A DNA stretch of 64,000 nt from JBFGCA01 sp041567315. Lineage in GTDB: Bacteria; Acidobacteriota; Thermoanaerobaculia; Multivoradales; JAHEKO01. Both the position numbers and the translations under genes were made by a program. Below, piece after piece: positions 35,221 through 46,680 of the stretch (the stretch's first letter is position 1; each line of letters opens with the position of its first letter). The notes beneath the pieces are model-generated. The model was not told where the DNA came from. It saw nothing but the letters and a program-made list of their open reading frames with translations, and searched no databases. Where the stretch lies: positions 29,142-93,141 of the forward strand of contig JBFGCA010000004.1 of NCBI GenBank assembly GCA_041567315.1, written 5' to 3'.

Positions 35221-37980
35221 TTACCGCTCGGCCCCGGCGGCGATCGCCGCCAGCTGTTCGTCGATCCGCTGGAGCTCCACCTCGAGCTGACGCCGGGCTT
35301 CTCCGTCGGCGGGCTGCCACTCGTCCTGCCCGGTGAGCGGCTCGGCCGGGGAATCGGGCAGCCGCTCGACCGCCGGATCGACCGGGGGTTCGGCCACCTC
35401 CGTCCGGATCGGACCGGCGGCGGGCCCGGCAGCCGGCCCGGCGGCCGGTCCCGGCGGGGCCGGCGCCGCCACCGACGCTTCCGGTCGCTGCGCCGCCGCG
35501 GCGCCCTCCGGCGGCTCGGTCGCCGCACCGTCCTCGACGCCGGGACCACCGGCGCCGCGCAGGGGGGACAGCAGCAGCAGGGCAGCCACGGCCAGAGCAG
35601 CGAGCACCACCAGCAGCGCCACCAGGAGCCGTCGGAATCGCGCCCGTTCGTGCTCCTCGGTAGGCTGGTCGTCGCCGGGGTCGCCCCACGGGGACAGGCG
35701 CTTCAGGACCGGCGCCAGCCCCGCTGCCACCGGCTCGACCGGGACCGTGCGCTCCTCGAGCGGGCTGGCGGCGGGCGTGGGCGGGCCGGGTGCAGCCGAC
35801 GAGGAGGTGGGCGCCGGGGCCCGGGTCGCCGCCGGGGGCGCGGCGGCGACCGTCGGTGCCGCCGACTTCCGACCCGCGAGCAGCTCCTCGAGGTAGGCCG
35901 CCAGGTCGCCGGGCCCCGGGGTCGGGCTCAGGGCGGTGAGGATGCGGTCGAGCTCCGCCTGCAGCTCGGAGGCGTACTGGTAGCGGTCGTCGGGATCGCG
36001 GGCCAGCGCCCGGCGCAGGATCAGCCGCACCGGCGACGGCAGGCCCGGCGTGGCCTGCAGCCGGGTCTCCAGGTCGCAGGCGCGGGCCGCCTCGAGCACC
36101 GCGATCTCGTTGTCGCCGGTGTAGAGCTTCTCGCCGGCCAGCATCTCGAACAGCAGGGCGCCGACCGCGAAGACGTCCGAGCGGCGGTCGACGGCGCGGC
36201 CTGCGGCCTGCTCCGGGGACATGTACTGGAGCTTGCCCTTGAGGGCGCCGATCTGGGTCGACCCCAGGTTGGAGACCGCCTTGGCGACCCCGAAGTCGCA
36301 GAGCTTGATGTCGCCGCCGAAGCTGATCAGCACGTTCTGCGGCGAGACGTCGCGGTGGACCAGCTCCAGCTCGCGGTCGTCGAAGTCGCGCTTGCGGTGC
36401 GCGTAGTCGAGAGCGCTGGCCACCCGCGAGGCGACGTGGAGGGCAAGACCACCGGGCAGCGGCCGGTTCTCCCGGCGGGCGGCGTGGAGGATGGACCGCA
36501 GGTCCAGCCCCTCGACGTATTCCATGGCGATGTAGTAGTCGTCGCCGAGCCGGCCCAGATCGTAGATGTGGACGATGTTGTTGTGGTTGAGCTGGGCGGC
36601 CAGCTTGGCCTCGTCGACGAACATCTCGACGAACGCCTGTTCGTCGGCCGGCCGCGGCAGGATGCGCTTGAGCGCCACCCGCTTTTCGAACCCACCGACG
36701 CCGCGCCGCCGCGCCTTCCAGACCTCGGCCATGCCGCCGACGCCGATCCGCTGCTCCAGGGTGTACTCGCCGAACTCGACGTCGGGTCCGAGCAGCCCCT
36801 GGCCGCCTCCGGGCAGCTCGTGGTGGAAGTCCGCCCCGAGGTCCTCCGGCGCGCCGCCGGCCTCCGGGGCGTCCGCCGGCCGGGCGGCGGGCCCGCCTCC
36901 GGACGGTGACGGCGCCGGCTCGCCGAGCACCTCGGACAGCTCAAGGCCGACCAGGGTCTCGCGGAGCAGCCGGTCGACCTGGGCGGTTTCCTGCACGCGG
37001 TCGGCGGCGGGCCGTCCGGTCCCGTGCAGCGAGCTCGCCAGCAGGTTGGCCAGGGTGCGGTCGAGAGCGCCGCTGGCGTCCGACGCCGCCGCCCATCGAT
37101 CGGCGTCCGCTGTGGTGGGGTCGCCCGGCGGCCGCCCTCCGGCCTGGGCGGAAAAGGACACGGTGGGATCCGGCCCGGCGAGGTCCGAGCCCGCTAAGTC
37201 CAGCTCGGCGGGGTCGAACTCGGCGCTCTCGGTCAGGCCGCCGACCGTGTCACTGACCGGGCCGCTGACCGGGCCGCTGACCGGGCCGCCGGTCGGACCT
37301 TCGGGCTCCCCGGCGGACTCGGGAGCGCCTTCCGCCCCGGCAGCGACCGCGACCGGGACCTCGACCCGGCGCTCCTCCGCCGCCGGCACCACGGCCCCGT
37401 CGGCGGCAGCTTGCCCGACGGCAACCGGCTCGGCGGTCTCGACGGCCTCGGGCTCCGCAGCGTGCTCGACGGGCGGCTCGGCCGACTCCTCGGCCGGCGG
37501 CCGCGAAGACTCCGCCGCCGCGGTGGTCTCGGCTGGAGGCTCGGCGGGATCGATCAGCTCGGCGAGCAGGTCGCCGAAGATCTCCTGGGAGCTGAAGATG
37601 CGCTGGCCGGGGCCGCCCGCCGTCGCCGGCCGTCCGCCGCGCGCTGCCAGCCCGTCGCGCACCGCGCCGACCAGCGCCTCGGGCTCGACGGCCAGCGGCA
37701 GGACGGCATCGGCCGGCGAGGCCACGGCCTGCTGCTCGCGCCGCTCGGCCAGGAGCAGCACGCCCGGGCCGCCGCTCTGCCGGCAGAAGGTCCGGACCAG
37801 ATCGTCGGCCCCGGACAGCCGGTCGTCGACCAGCACCAGCTGCGGGGCGTACTCCGAGGCCGCCCGCAGCGCCTGGTCGTGGCTCGCCGCCGTCTTGACC
37901 AGCCAGCCCTGGGCGGCGAGCGCCGCGCGCAGGCGCTCCGAACCCGCGGTCTCCTGCTCGGCCAGCAGAATCAACGCCAT
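35221..37980 (-). CDS. Ser/Thr protein kinase with N-terminal degenerate receiver domain and C-terminal membrane helix
   Basis: A 919-residue protein. Residues 1-118 resemble a response-regulator receiver: LVLVDDRLSG keeps a candidate phosphoacceptor Asp, but the acidic pair is reduced (LLAEQET) and the conserved Lys is missing (DAVLPLAVEP). A long Glu/Ala/Pro linker (about 140-390) contains GPVS repeats. The kinase domain (about 410-680) is complete: GVGGMAEVWKARR, VALKRIL (Lys), HRDVSPQNVLI, CDFGVAKA, YMSPEQAAG. A Pro-rich segment leads to a membrane helix (LLVALLVVLAALAVAALLLL) and a periplasmic tail. ATG 37980 is preferred to GTG 37986 because AAGGG lies 5 bases upstream of it. A good sigma-70-type promoter precedes the gene. 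Confidence 0.88.
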   Translation of the reverse strand: MALILLAEQETAGSERLRAALAAQGWLVKTAASHDQALRAASEYAPQLVLVDDRLSGADDLVRTFCRQSGGPGVLLLAERREQQAVASPADAVLPLAVEPEALVGAVRDGLAARGGRPATAGGPGQRIFSSQEIFGDLLAELIDPAEPPAETTAAAESSRPPAEESAEPPVEHAAEPEAVETAEPVAVGQAAADGAVVPAAEERRVEVPVAVAAGAEGAPESAGEPEGPTGGPVSGPVSGPVSDTVGGLTESAEFDPAELDLAGSDLAGPDPTVSFSAQAGGRPPGDPTTADADRWAAASDASGALDRTLANLLASSLHGTGRPAADRVQETAQVDRLLRETLVGLELSEVLGEPAPSPSGGGPAARPADAPEAGGAPEDLGADFHHELPGGGQGLLGPDVEFGEYTLEQRIGVGGMAEVWKARRRGVGGFEKRVALKRILPRPADEQAFVEMFVDEAKLAAQLNHNNIVHIYDLGRLGDDYYIAMEYVEGLDLRSILHAARRENRPLPGGLALHVASRVASALDYAHRKRDFDDRELELVHRDVSPQNVLISFGGDIKLCDFGVAKAVSNLGSTQIGALKGKLQYMSPEQAAGRAVDRRSDVFAVGALLFEMLAGEKLYTGDNEIAVLEAARACDLETRLQATPGLPSPVRLILRRALARDPDDRYQYASELQAELDRILTALSPTPGPGDLAAYLEELLAGRKSAAPTVAAAPPAATRAPAPTSSSAAPGPPTPAASPLEERTVPVEPVAAGLAPVLKRLSPWGDPGDDQPTEEHERARFRRLLVALLVVLAALAVAALLLLSPLRGAGGPGVEDGAATEPPEGAAAAQRPEASVAAPAPPGPAAGPAAGPAAGPIRTEVAEPPVDPAVERLPDSPAEPLTGQDEWQPADGEARRQLEVELQRIDEQLAAIAAGAER
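37253..37288. repeat. Three tandem 12-bp repeats in the kinase linker
   Basis: Three perfect copies of CTGACCGGGCCG (37253-37264, 37265-37276, 37277-37288). On the coding strand they encode GPVS three times in the disordered linker, so the copy number can change without shifting the frame. Confidence 0.85.
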
Positions 37981-38004
37981 GGTCACCCTTCCCAGACGTC
38001 GAGT

Positions 38005-38033
38005 GTTCTAGCACCGCCGCTGCCGGGGGTCAA
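38005..38033 (-). promoter_or_regulatory. Sigma-70-type promoter of the receiver-kinase gene
   Basis: On the minus strand TTGACC (38033-38028) and TAGAAC (38010-38005) are separated by exactly 17 bases. The expected start point lies about 20 bases before the ATG at 37980, leaving room for the AAGGG ribosome site. This is the best-formed promoter I see in the window. Confidence 0.6.
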
Positions 38034-38112
38034 TGGACTCTCAACATTGAAGTTGTTGCGAGAGAGGGGTTTAACGGTCGCGCGGCGGACCGGCCTGGCG
38101 TAGACTGAGACC

Positions 38113-39132
38113 ATGCCGGCAGCGCCCGCACCGCCCCTCGACCGGCTCGGCAGACCGCTGCGGGACCTCAGGATTTCGGTCACCGACCGCTGCAACTTCC
38201 GCTGCCGCTACTGCATGCCGCGGGAGGTGTTCGGCGCCGAGTTCCGCTTCCTGCCCCGCGCCGAGCTGCTGACCTTCGAGGAGATCCAGCGGCTGGCGCG
38301 GATCTTCCACGCGCTCGGGGTGCGCAAGTTCCGCCTGACCGGCGGCGAGCCGCTGCTGCGCCGCGACCTGCCCGGGCTGGTGCGGCTGCTCGCCGGGCTG
38401 CCGGGCGTGGAGGTGGTGCTGACCAGCAACGGCTCGCTGCTGGCCCGCCACGCCGGGGCGCTGGCGGCGGCCGGCCTGGCCAGGGTCACCGTGAGCCTCG
38501 ACTCGCTGGACGAGGCGGTCTTCCGGCGGATGAACGACGTCGACTACTCGGTGAGCGACGTGCTGGCCGGCATCGAAGCGGCGGCGGCGGCGGGACTCAC
38601 CCCGATCAAGGTGAACGCGGTGATCCAGCGCGGGGTCAACGACGGCGGCGTGGTGGCCTTCGCGCGCCACTTCAAGGGCAGCGGCCACGTGCCGCGGTTC
38701 ATCGAGTACATGGACGTCGGCAACACCAACGGCTGGCGGCTGGACCAGGTGGTGCCCGGCGCCGAGATCGTCGAGCGGATCCGGACCGAGCTGCCGGCCG
38801 AGCCGGTGACGCCCGACTACCGCGGCGAGGTCGCGAGCCGCTGGCGCTACCTGGATGGCGAGGGCGAGTTCGGGGTCATCACCTCGGTCAGCCGGCCGTT
38901 CTGCGGCGACTGCACCCGCGCCCGGCTGTCGGCCGAAGGCAAGCTGTTCACCTGCCTGTTCGCCAGCGAGGGCACCGACCTGCGGCACGCCCTCCGCTCC
39001 GGCGCCTCCGACGCCGACCTGGCCGAGCTCCTCAGCGCCGTCTGGGCGCGGCGCGCCGACCGCTACTCGGAACAGCGCTCGGCGGCCACCAGCGGTCTGC
39101 ACCGGATCGAGATGTCCTACATCGGCGGCTGA
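38113..39132 (+). CDS. moaA: GTP 3',8-cyclase, molybdenum cofactor biosynthesis
   Basis: A 339-residue radical-SAM enzyme for the first step of molybdopterin synthesis. The N-terminal cluster motif is Cys27-x3-Cys31-x2-Cys34 (CNFRCRYC), the SAM-binding GGEP is in RLTGGEPLLRRDL, and the C-terminal second cluster is FCGDCTRARLSAEGKLFTC. The Gly-Gly C-terminus (YIGG) needed for activity is present. The length is normal for the family. No other moa/mog/moe gene is in the window. TAGACT (38101-38106) just before ATG 38113 could be a -10 box, implying a very short leader. It is divergent from the kinase gene. Confidence 0.95.
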   Translation: MPAAPAPPLDRLGRPLRDLRISVTDRCNFRCRYCMPREVFGAEFRFLPRAELLTFEEIQRLARIFHALGVRKFRLTGGEPLLRRDLPGLVRLLAGLPGVEVVLTSNGSLLARHAGALAAAGLARVTVSLDSLDEAVFRRMNDVDYSVSDVLAGIEAAAAAGLTPIKVNAVIQRGVNDGGVVAFARHFKGSGHVPRFIEYMDVGNTNGWRLDQVVPGAEIVERIRTELPAEPVTPDYRGEVASRWRYLDGEGEFGVITSVSRPFCGDCTRARLSAEGKLFTCLFASEGTDLRHALRSGASDADLAELLSAVWARRADRYSEQRSAATSGLHRIEMSYIGG

Positions 39133-39243
39133 CCGCCGGTGGCCGGCCCGGCCGGCCGGACCTGTGGAGGATTTCGCTGCACCGCGGCGGCGGCTGGCCT
39201 ACCTTGATGGAGGCCGTTTCGGGCCTCTCGGGGTAAGCGAGCC

Positions 39244-39927
39244 ATGAGCCCTCCACAGATCGCGCCACAGACCACCACCGGGACGCCGCCGCCGTCGCCC
39301 CGGGTGCCGCTGCAGCGCAAGATCATCCTCAAGTTCCAGCACTTCGACGGCTTCTCGATCGAGGCCTCCCGGAACATCTCGCTGACCGGGATGTTCATCC
39401 GCACCGACTCGCCCGAGCCGCCGGGCGCGGTGTTCATGTTCGAGGTCTGGGTGGGGGACGACTACCAGCTGGTGCACGGCGTCGGGGAGGTCGTCTGGGA
39501 GCGCCGCCGCGCCGACGGACCCAACCGTCCGCCCGGCATGGGAGTGCGTTTTCTCAAGCTCGACCCGGACAGCCGGCGGGTGATCTCGGGTCTGGTCGAG
39601 CACCAACTGCGCGCCGGCGCCGAGGCCGAGACGCTGATGGTCCCCACCGGCGAGTCGGCGGCGGCCGGCGCCCCCGGTCTCGAAGTGCTGCGCTTCGAAG
39701 AGCCGCCGGCGCTCGAGCCGCAGCCGCCGCTGGCGCTCGCCGCTCCGCCGCCCGCCACGGTGCCGCCACCGGCGGCGGCCGGCGCCGGCGACGGCTCGCC
39801 AGCGGCCAGCCCCGCCGAGAGCGCCACGGAGCCGCCGCCCGCGACCGGCGCCCGCCCGCTCGCCTGGCTCGGTCTCTGGCTGATGGTGGCCGTCGCCACC
39901 CTGGCCCTGCTGCTGGTCATCGTCTAG
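39244..39927 (+). CDS. PilZ-domain protein with C-terminal membrane anchor
   Basis: A 227-residue protein. Residues about 20-125 form a PilZ domain of the TIGR02266 kind (FQHFDGFSIEASRNISLTGMFIRTDSP...GEVVWERR...GMGVRFLKLDPDSRRVI). The NxSxxG part of the c-di-GMP signature is present, while the usual RxxxR is poorly preserved (VPLQRKI). A Pro/Ala-rich linker leads to a C-terminal helix (LAWLGLWLMVAVATLALLLVIV), so it is tail-anchored. It is a clear paralogue of the longer PilZ protein at 50294. It is 111 bases downstream of moaA and possibly on the same transcript. Confidence 0.8.
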   Translation: MSPPQIAPQTTTGTPPPSPRVPLQRKIILKFQHFDGFSIEASRNISLTGMFIRTDSPEPPGAVFMFEVWVGDDYQLVHGVGEVVWERRRADGPNRPPGMGVRFLKLDPDSRRVISGLVEHQLRAGAEAETLMVPTGESAAAGAPGLEVLRFEEPPALEPQPPLALAAPPPATVPPPAAAGAGDGSPAASPAESATEPPPATGARPLAWLGLWLMVAVATLALLLVIV

Positions 39928-39961
39928 TCGGGCCTCCGGCTCTGCTACGATCCGCGGCCTG

Positions 39962-41245
39962 TTGGCTGCCGCGATCAAGACCGCGCGGGACAGCGCCCCG
40001 GACGGCCGGGTGCGCCGGTGGACTGCGCGCCTCGGCCGGCCGGCGGCGATCGCGCTGATCGCCGCGCTCGCCGCCTGCGCGGGGCCGCCGGCGCCGGCGC
40101 CTTCGGGCGACCAGGCGCTCGCCGAGCGGGCCGCCCGGCTCGCCCGTGAGCTGATCCTGGTCGACACCCACGTCGATCTGCCCTACCGGCTGAACAAGCA
40201 GTGGGAGGACGTCTCCGTCCGCACGCCCGGCGGCGACTTCGACTACGAGCGGGCGCGGGCCGGCGGGCTCGACGCGCCCTTCATGTCGATCTACGTGCCC
40301 GCCAGCTATCAGGAGACGGGCGGCGCCAAGGAGCTCGCCGACCGGCTGATCGACATGGTCGAGGACCTCGAGCGCCGCTGGCCCGACCGCTTCGCCGTGG
40401 CCCGCTCGGCGGCCGACGTGCGGCGGCAGTCCGCCGCCGGCCTGATCTCGCTGCCGATGGGGATGGAGAACGGGGCGCCGATCGAGGACGACCTCGGCAA
40501 CCTGGAGCACTTCTGGCGGCGCGGCATCCGCTACGTCACGTTGACCCACTCCGAGAACAACCAGATCTGTGACTCCTCCTACGCCGAGGAGCGGCGGTGG
40601 GGGGGGCTGAGCCCGTTCGGCCGGCAGGTGGTCGCCGAGATGAACCGCCTGGGGATCATGATCGACGTTTCGCATCTCTCGGACGCGACCGTCGATCAGG
40701 TGCTCGAGCTGTCGGCGGCGCCGGTCATCGCCTCGCACTCCTCGTGCCGGGCGTTCACCCCGGACTGGGAGCGCAACCTGGACGACGAGCGGATCCGCCG
40801 CCTGGCCGCCGCCGGCGGCGTGATCCACGTCAACTTCGGCTCCGCCTTCCTGACCGCGGAGGCCAACCGGCAGTCGCAGGCCCTGTGGGAGAGCTTCGGC
40901 GCCTACAAGGACGAGCACGGGCTGGCCGACGACGATCCCGCGGCCGACGCCTATCTCGAGCAGCTCAAGCGCGAGAACCCGATGTCGCTGGCCGACGTCA
41001 CCGACGTGGCCGACCACATCGATCACGTGGTCGCCCTGGTCGGGGTCGACCACGTCGGGCTGGGCTCCGATTTCGACGGGGTGGGGGAGACCACGCCGAC
41101 CGGGCTCGAGGACGTCTCTTTCTACCCCAATCTGCTGCGGGCGCTCCTCGAGCGCGGTTACGACGAGGAGGACCTGCGCAAGATCTGCGGCGAGAACACG
41201 CTGCGGGTGTGGGAGGAGGTCGAGGCGGTGGCGCGGCGGCTCTAG
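39962..41245 (+). CDS. Membrane dipeptidase (peptidase M19) lipoprotein
   Basis: A 427-residue zinc dipeptidase of the renal-dipeptidase family. Metal ligands are all visible: VDTHVDLP (His-x-Asp), MGMENGAP (bridging Glu), DVSHLSD and ASHSSCR (His), GSDFDG (Asp). The N-terminus has a lipobox (AALAAC), so the enzyme is probably periplasmic and membrane-attached, cleaving dipeptides including D-configured ones. The start is uncertain: TTG 39962 lies 10 bases after a TACGAT box (39946-39951), and GTG 40010 gives a more ordinary signal peptide (VRRWTARLG...). It converges with the DUF885 gene. Confidence 0.88.
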   Translation: MAAAIKTARDSAPDGRVRRWTARLGRPAAIALIAALAACAGPPAPAPSGDQALAERAARLARELILVDTHVDLPYRLNKQWEDVSVRTPGGDFDYERARAGGLDAPFMSIYVPASYQETGGAKELADRLIDMVEDLERRWPDRFAVARSAADVRRQSAAGLISLPMGMENGAPIEDDLGNLEHFWRRGIRYVTLTHSENNQICDSSYAEERRWGGLSPFGRQVVAEMNRLGIMIDVSHLSDATVDQVLELSAAPVIASHSSCRAFTPDWERNLDDERIRRLAAAGGVIHVNFGSAFLTAEANRQSQALWESFGAYKDEHGLADDDPAADAYLEQLKRENPMSLADVTDVADHIDHVVALVGVDHVGLGSDFDGVGETTPTGLEDVSFYPNLLRALLERGYDEEDLRKICGENTLRVWEEVEAVARRL

Positions 41246-41264
41246 CAGGCTGCTAGGCTGGGGT

Positions 41265-41290
41265 CTGAGCGCCCCGCCGCGGCGGCTCAG
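41265..41290. terminator. Hairpin between convergent dipeptidase and DUF885 genes
   Basis: CTGAGCGCC (41265-41273) pairs with GGCGGCTCAG (41281-41290) with one bulged G. The right arm overlaps the stop codon of the DUF885 gene. No T tract is present on either side. Confidence 0.3.
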
Positions 41291-43113
41291 CCGTCGGTCC
41301 CGGCCGGCCGCTCTTCGATCCAGCGGTCGACCTGCCGCCCCAGCAGCGCCAGCGGCATCTCGCCGCTGCCCAGCACCACGTCGTGGAAGGCGCGGAGGTC
41401 GAACCTCTCGCCGAGGCGCTCGCGGGCGCGCCGCCGCAGCTCGAGGATCTCGAGCTGGCCCACCTTGTAGGCGCAGGCCTGCCCGGGCGACACGATGTAG
41501 CGCTCGATCTCGGCGACCACGTCGGTCTCGGGCATGCCGGTGGCGGCCAGCATGTAGTCGATGGCCTGCCGGCGGGTCCAGCGCTGGGCGTGGATCCCGG
41601 TGTCGACGACCAGCCGGGCGGCCCGGAAGAGCTGGCCGGTGAGGTAGCCAAGGCGGTCGAACGGGTCCTGCTGGTAACCCTCCTCGGCGGCCAGCCGCTC
41701 GGCGTACAGCGCCCAGCCCTCGCTGTAGGCGGTAAACGGGATGACGCGGCGGAAGAAGGGCACGCCGGTCAGCTCCTGGGCGATCGAGCCCTGGAAGTGG
41801 TGCCCCGGTACCGCCTCGTGGTAGGCCAGGGTGCGCATCCCGAAGCGCGGGATCTCCTTGACGCTGCGCAGGTTGATGAAGAACTTGCCCGGCTCGGAGC
41901 GGTCGAGCGGCGCCCCCTGGTAGTAGGCGCCGGGGGCGGTGGTCTGCTTGAACTCGGGGACCCGCTCGACCTTCACGCCTACGGTCGGGCGGAGGCCGAA
42001 GAGACGGTCCATGCCGGCGTCGATCTCGTCGATGATCGCCTGGAAGTCGTCGATGATCCGCCGCCGGCCCTCCTGGTCGTCGGAGTAGAGGAAGCGGGGC
42101 TCCTCGTTGAGGGCGTTCATGGTCGCCGCCAGGTCGTCGGTCGGGTCGCCCTGGGAAGCCAAGATCTCGAGCATCTCGGCCTGGATCGCCGCGACCTCGG
42201 CCAGGCCCAGGCGGTGGATCTCGTCGGCGCTCATCCCGGTGGTGGTGTGGTGGCGCAGCGTCCAGGCGTAGAACGCCTCGCCGTCGGGGAGCTTCCAGAC
42301 CCCGTCGTCGTCGGTGGCGATCCCGGCCTGGCCGGCGAAGAAGTCGATCAGCCGCCGGTAGGCCGGGTAGACGACGTCGGTCAGTTCGCGCTCGAGGCGC
42401 GCCAGCAGCGCGGTGCCGCGCGCGCTCTCGGCCTCGCCCAGCCCGGCCAGCTTGCCGCGCAGATGGGCGTAGAGCAGGTGGTCGGCGGGCGGCGGCGCGA
42501 TGAAGCCGCGCATCTCTTCGAGCACCCGCTCGATGACGAAGCGGGGCGGCACGATCCCCATCTCTTCGCGCAGCCGCAGGTCCTCGAGCACCTGGTCGAA
42601 GGCGGTGCCGAACTTGGCGACCCGGGTCACGTACTGGCGGGCGCCGCGCAGGTCGTCGACCCGGTGGGTGTTGATCATGAAGTCGGGCAGGTCGCTCTGG
42701 ATGCCAAAGAGCTGGTTGACCGGATAGCCGTGGAACAGGTAGCGATTGCCCTCCTGGGCGTCGGCCAGGAACCACTCGAGGACGTCGAAGGACAGCCGGC
42801 CGGCCTCGTCGAGCGAGTCGCGGTCGTAGCTCCGCAGGGTGGCGAGCTGGTGGTCCAGCCACCGCGCCTCGCGGCGCGCGAACTCGACCGACTGGTCGTC
42901 GAGGTCGTCGTTGTGGAACTGGAGCCCCAGCGGCTCCAGGATCCGCATCGAGGACAGCATCTGCGGGTGACGCAGCGCGAACTGGAGAAAGACCCGGGCG
43001 TAGAAGTGGTCGATCGACCACGGCTTGAGCCACCAGGTGGGCACCAGGAAGGCGAGGGCGGCGAGCAGCAGGACGACGGCGCCGATCAGCGCCAGGCGCG
43101 CGAGTCGTTTCAT
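41287..43113 (-). CDS. DUF885 family exported metallohydrolase-like protein
   Basis: A 608-residue protein anchored by an N-terminal helix (LIGAVVLLLAALAFLVPTWW). The DUF885 signature is clear: RTLAYHEAVPGHHFQ (His432, Glu433, His438, His439), followed by FTAYSEGWALYAERL, which supplies a further Glu. These residues form a thermolysin-like zinc site in family members, thought to be carboxypeptidases or other peptidases. The helical N-terminal half and the RHHTTTGMSADEIHRLG motif are also typical. It should act in the periplasm. ATG 43113 has GGAGGAGATCCC upstream. Confidence 0.85.
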   Translation of the reverse strand: MKRLARLALIGAVVLLLAALAFLVPTWWLKPWSIDHFYARVFLQFALRHPQMLSSMRILEPLGLQFHNDDLDDQSVEFARREARWLDHQLATLRSYDRDSLDEAGRLSFDVLEWFLADAQEGNRYLFHGYPVNQLFGIQSDLPDFMINTHRVDDLRGARQYVTRVAKFGTAFDQVLEDLRLREEMGIVPPRFVIERVLEEMRGFIAPPPADHLLYAHLRGKLAGLGEAESARGTALLARLERELTDVVYPAYRRLIDFFAGQAGIATDDDGVWKLPDGEAFYAWTLRHHTTTGMSADEIHRLGLAEVAAIQAEMLEILASQGDPTDDLAATMNALNEEPRFLYSDDQEGRRRIIDDFQAIIDEIDAGMDRLFGLRPTVGVKVERVPEFKQTTAPGAYYQGAPLDRSEPGKFFINLRSVKEIPRFGMRTLAYHEAVPGHHFQGSIAQELTGVPFFRRVIPFTAYSEGWALYAERLAAEEGYQQDPFDRLGYLTGQLFRAARLVVDTGIHAQRWTRRQAIDYMLAATGMPETDVVAEIERYIVSPGQACAYKVGQLEILELRRRARERLGERFDLRAFHDVVLGSGEMPLALLGRQVDRWIEERPAGTDG

Positions 43114-43183
43114 GGGATCTCCTCCGAGAGCCGGTTGCTCTTCCCGTCGCGTCCTACGGAGGACCGCGGCGAGAAGTTCCGCC

Positions 43184-43714
43184 CTACGCCTGGTTGGCGA
43201 CGTCGATGGTGCCGATGTAGGGCAGGGTGCGGTACCGGTCGGCGTAGTCGAGACCGTAGCCCACCACCCAGACGTCGGGGATGTCGAACCCGAGGTAGTC
43301 CAGGTCGACCGGCACCTGGAGCCGCGACGGCTTGCGCACCAGCGCGCGGGTCTTGACCGAGGCCGGCCGGCGCGCCTTCAGCAGGCGGGTCAGGTAGTCG
43401 AGGGTGTGGCCGGTGTCGACGATGTCCTCGACCACCAGCACGTGCTTGCCGCCGACGTCGGAGCGCAGGTCCATGATCAGCCGCACCCGGCCGGCCACGT
43501 CGCCGTCGGGATAGCTCGACAAGGCGATGAAGTCGGCCCGCCGCGGCACCGTCAGGCGGCGCGACAGATCGGCCAGGAAGATGAAGGCGCCGCGCAGCAC
43601 CCCCACCAGGTAGAGCTCATCGACCGCCCGGTAGTCCTCGGAGATCTGCGCCGCCAGCTCGTCGACCCGCCGGGCGATCTGCTCTTCACCGAGCAGGACC
43701 GGGGGCGCCGTCAC
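43184..43714 (-). CDS. hpt: Hypoxanthine phosphoribosyltransferase
   Basis: A 176-residue purine-salvage enzyme that joins hypoxanthine or guanine to PRPP. The PRPP loop VLVVEDIVDTGHTLDYL, the LVGVLRGAFIFLADL segment, the base-contacting VRKPSRLQVPVDLDYLGFDIPDVWVVGYGLDYADRYR and the usual length identify it. GTG 43714 overlaps the TGA of the sulfotransferase gene (GTGA), and the protein begins VTAPPVLLGEEQIARRV as hpt proteins do; the frame is open further upstream, but only inside the sulfotransferase gene. Confidence 0.93.
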   Translation of the reverse strand: MTAPPVLLGEEQIARRVDELAAQISEDYRAVDELYLVGVLRGAFIFLADLSRRLTVPRRADFIALSSYPDGDVAGRVRLIMDLRSDVGGKHVLVVEDIVDTGHTLDYLTRLLKARRPASVKTRALVRKPSRLQVPVDLDYLGFDIPDVWVVGYGLDYADRYRTLPYIGTIDVANQA

Positions 43715-44337
43715 GCCGGCAGCCGCTCGGCCCGGTTGCGGTAGAGCTGGCGATCGACCACCGCCGCCATCGCCTCGACGTCGAGGTCGCGACCCAGGAA
43801 GTCGCGGATCCGGGTCGCCTCCGCCGCCGGCTCGTCGAGCACCCGGCGGTAGTCGAGCTCCAGGGACTCGAACCACGGCCGGTGCTTGAGCAGGTAGGCG
43901 GCGCGCCACAGGTCGCCCTCGAACAGCTCCATCATCCGCTCGTCGGTGGCGTCGGCGCTCTCGCCGCGGCGGGCCAGCATCTTGGCCTGCGAGGCCAGCA
44001 CCTCGCGCAGGTCGCGGCGCATCAGCAGGACCCGATAGTTGTTGTCGGCCGGCAGCTCCTTGAGCAGGTAGGAGATGATCTTGATCGCCTTGCCGCGGGC
44101 CGCCGCCAGCCAGTTCCAGTCGGTCTCCTTTGCCAGTTCCTTGACCCGCTCCAGCTCGAAATAGCCCTTGGGGTTGTCCTCGTCGGCGGTGCGGACGCCG
44201 TCGACCACCAGCTGCATGCCGCTGGCCTCGAGCATCTTCATGGTCATCGAAGTGCCCGACCGCGGCAGCCCCGAGACCACCACGATGGGCTCACCGAAAC
44301 GGGCCCGGCGATAGATGCGGCGCAGGTTCGGTGCCAT
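43711..44337 (-). CDS. Sulfotransferase family protein
   Basis: A 208-residue protein with the PAPS-binding P-loop of sulfotransferases near the N-terminus (EPIVVVSGLPRSGTSMTMKML). The later segment YRVLLMRRDLREVLASQAKML carries the 3'-phosphate-binding Arg and Ser. The C-terminal part (FESLELDYRRVLDEPAAEATRIRDFLG) is also family-typical. The acceptor is unknown. GGAGG touches the ATG at 44337, an unusually short spacing. It is coupled to hpt by a 4-base overlap and is divergent from the phosphodiesterase genes with which it shares a promoter region. Confidence 0.85.
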   Translation of the reverse strand: MAPNLRRIYRRARFGEPIVVVSGLPRSGTSMTMKMLEASGMQLVVDGVRTADEDNPKGYFELERVKELAKETDWNWLAAARGKAIKIISYLLKELPADNNYRVLLMRRDLREVLASQAKMLARRGESADATDERMMELFEGDLWRAAYLLKHRPWFESLELDYRRVLDEPAAEATRIRDFLGRDLDVEAMAAVVDRQLYRNRAERLPA

Positions 44338-44415
44338 CCTCCAGCCTCGTGCGTTATGATAGCAATCCTCGCCTCGACGCCCCGCGTCACGACGTACCGC
44401 GGGCACCCCCTCGGA

Positions 44416-46676
<2,261 letters not shown>

Positions 46677-46680
<4 letters not shown>

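Noticed and set aside
35215..35230. TAAGAT on the minus strand near 35224 as a promoter for the coiled-coil gene
   Set aside because: The TAA is the stop codon of the kinase gene and the position is explained by coding; a promoter is possible but not supported.
44331..44345. GGAGG directly touching ATG (sulfotransferase; also at 20696) as evidence for wrong starts
   Set aside because: For the sulfotransferase no other start exists upstream in the frame and homology begins within a few residues, so the ATG is kept despite the spacing.
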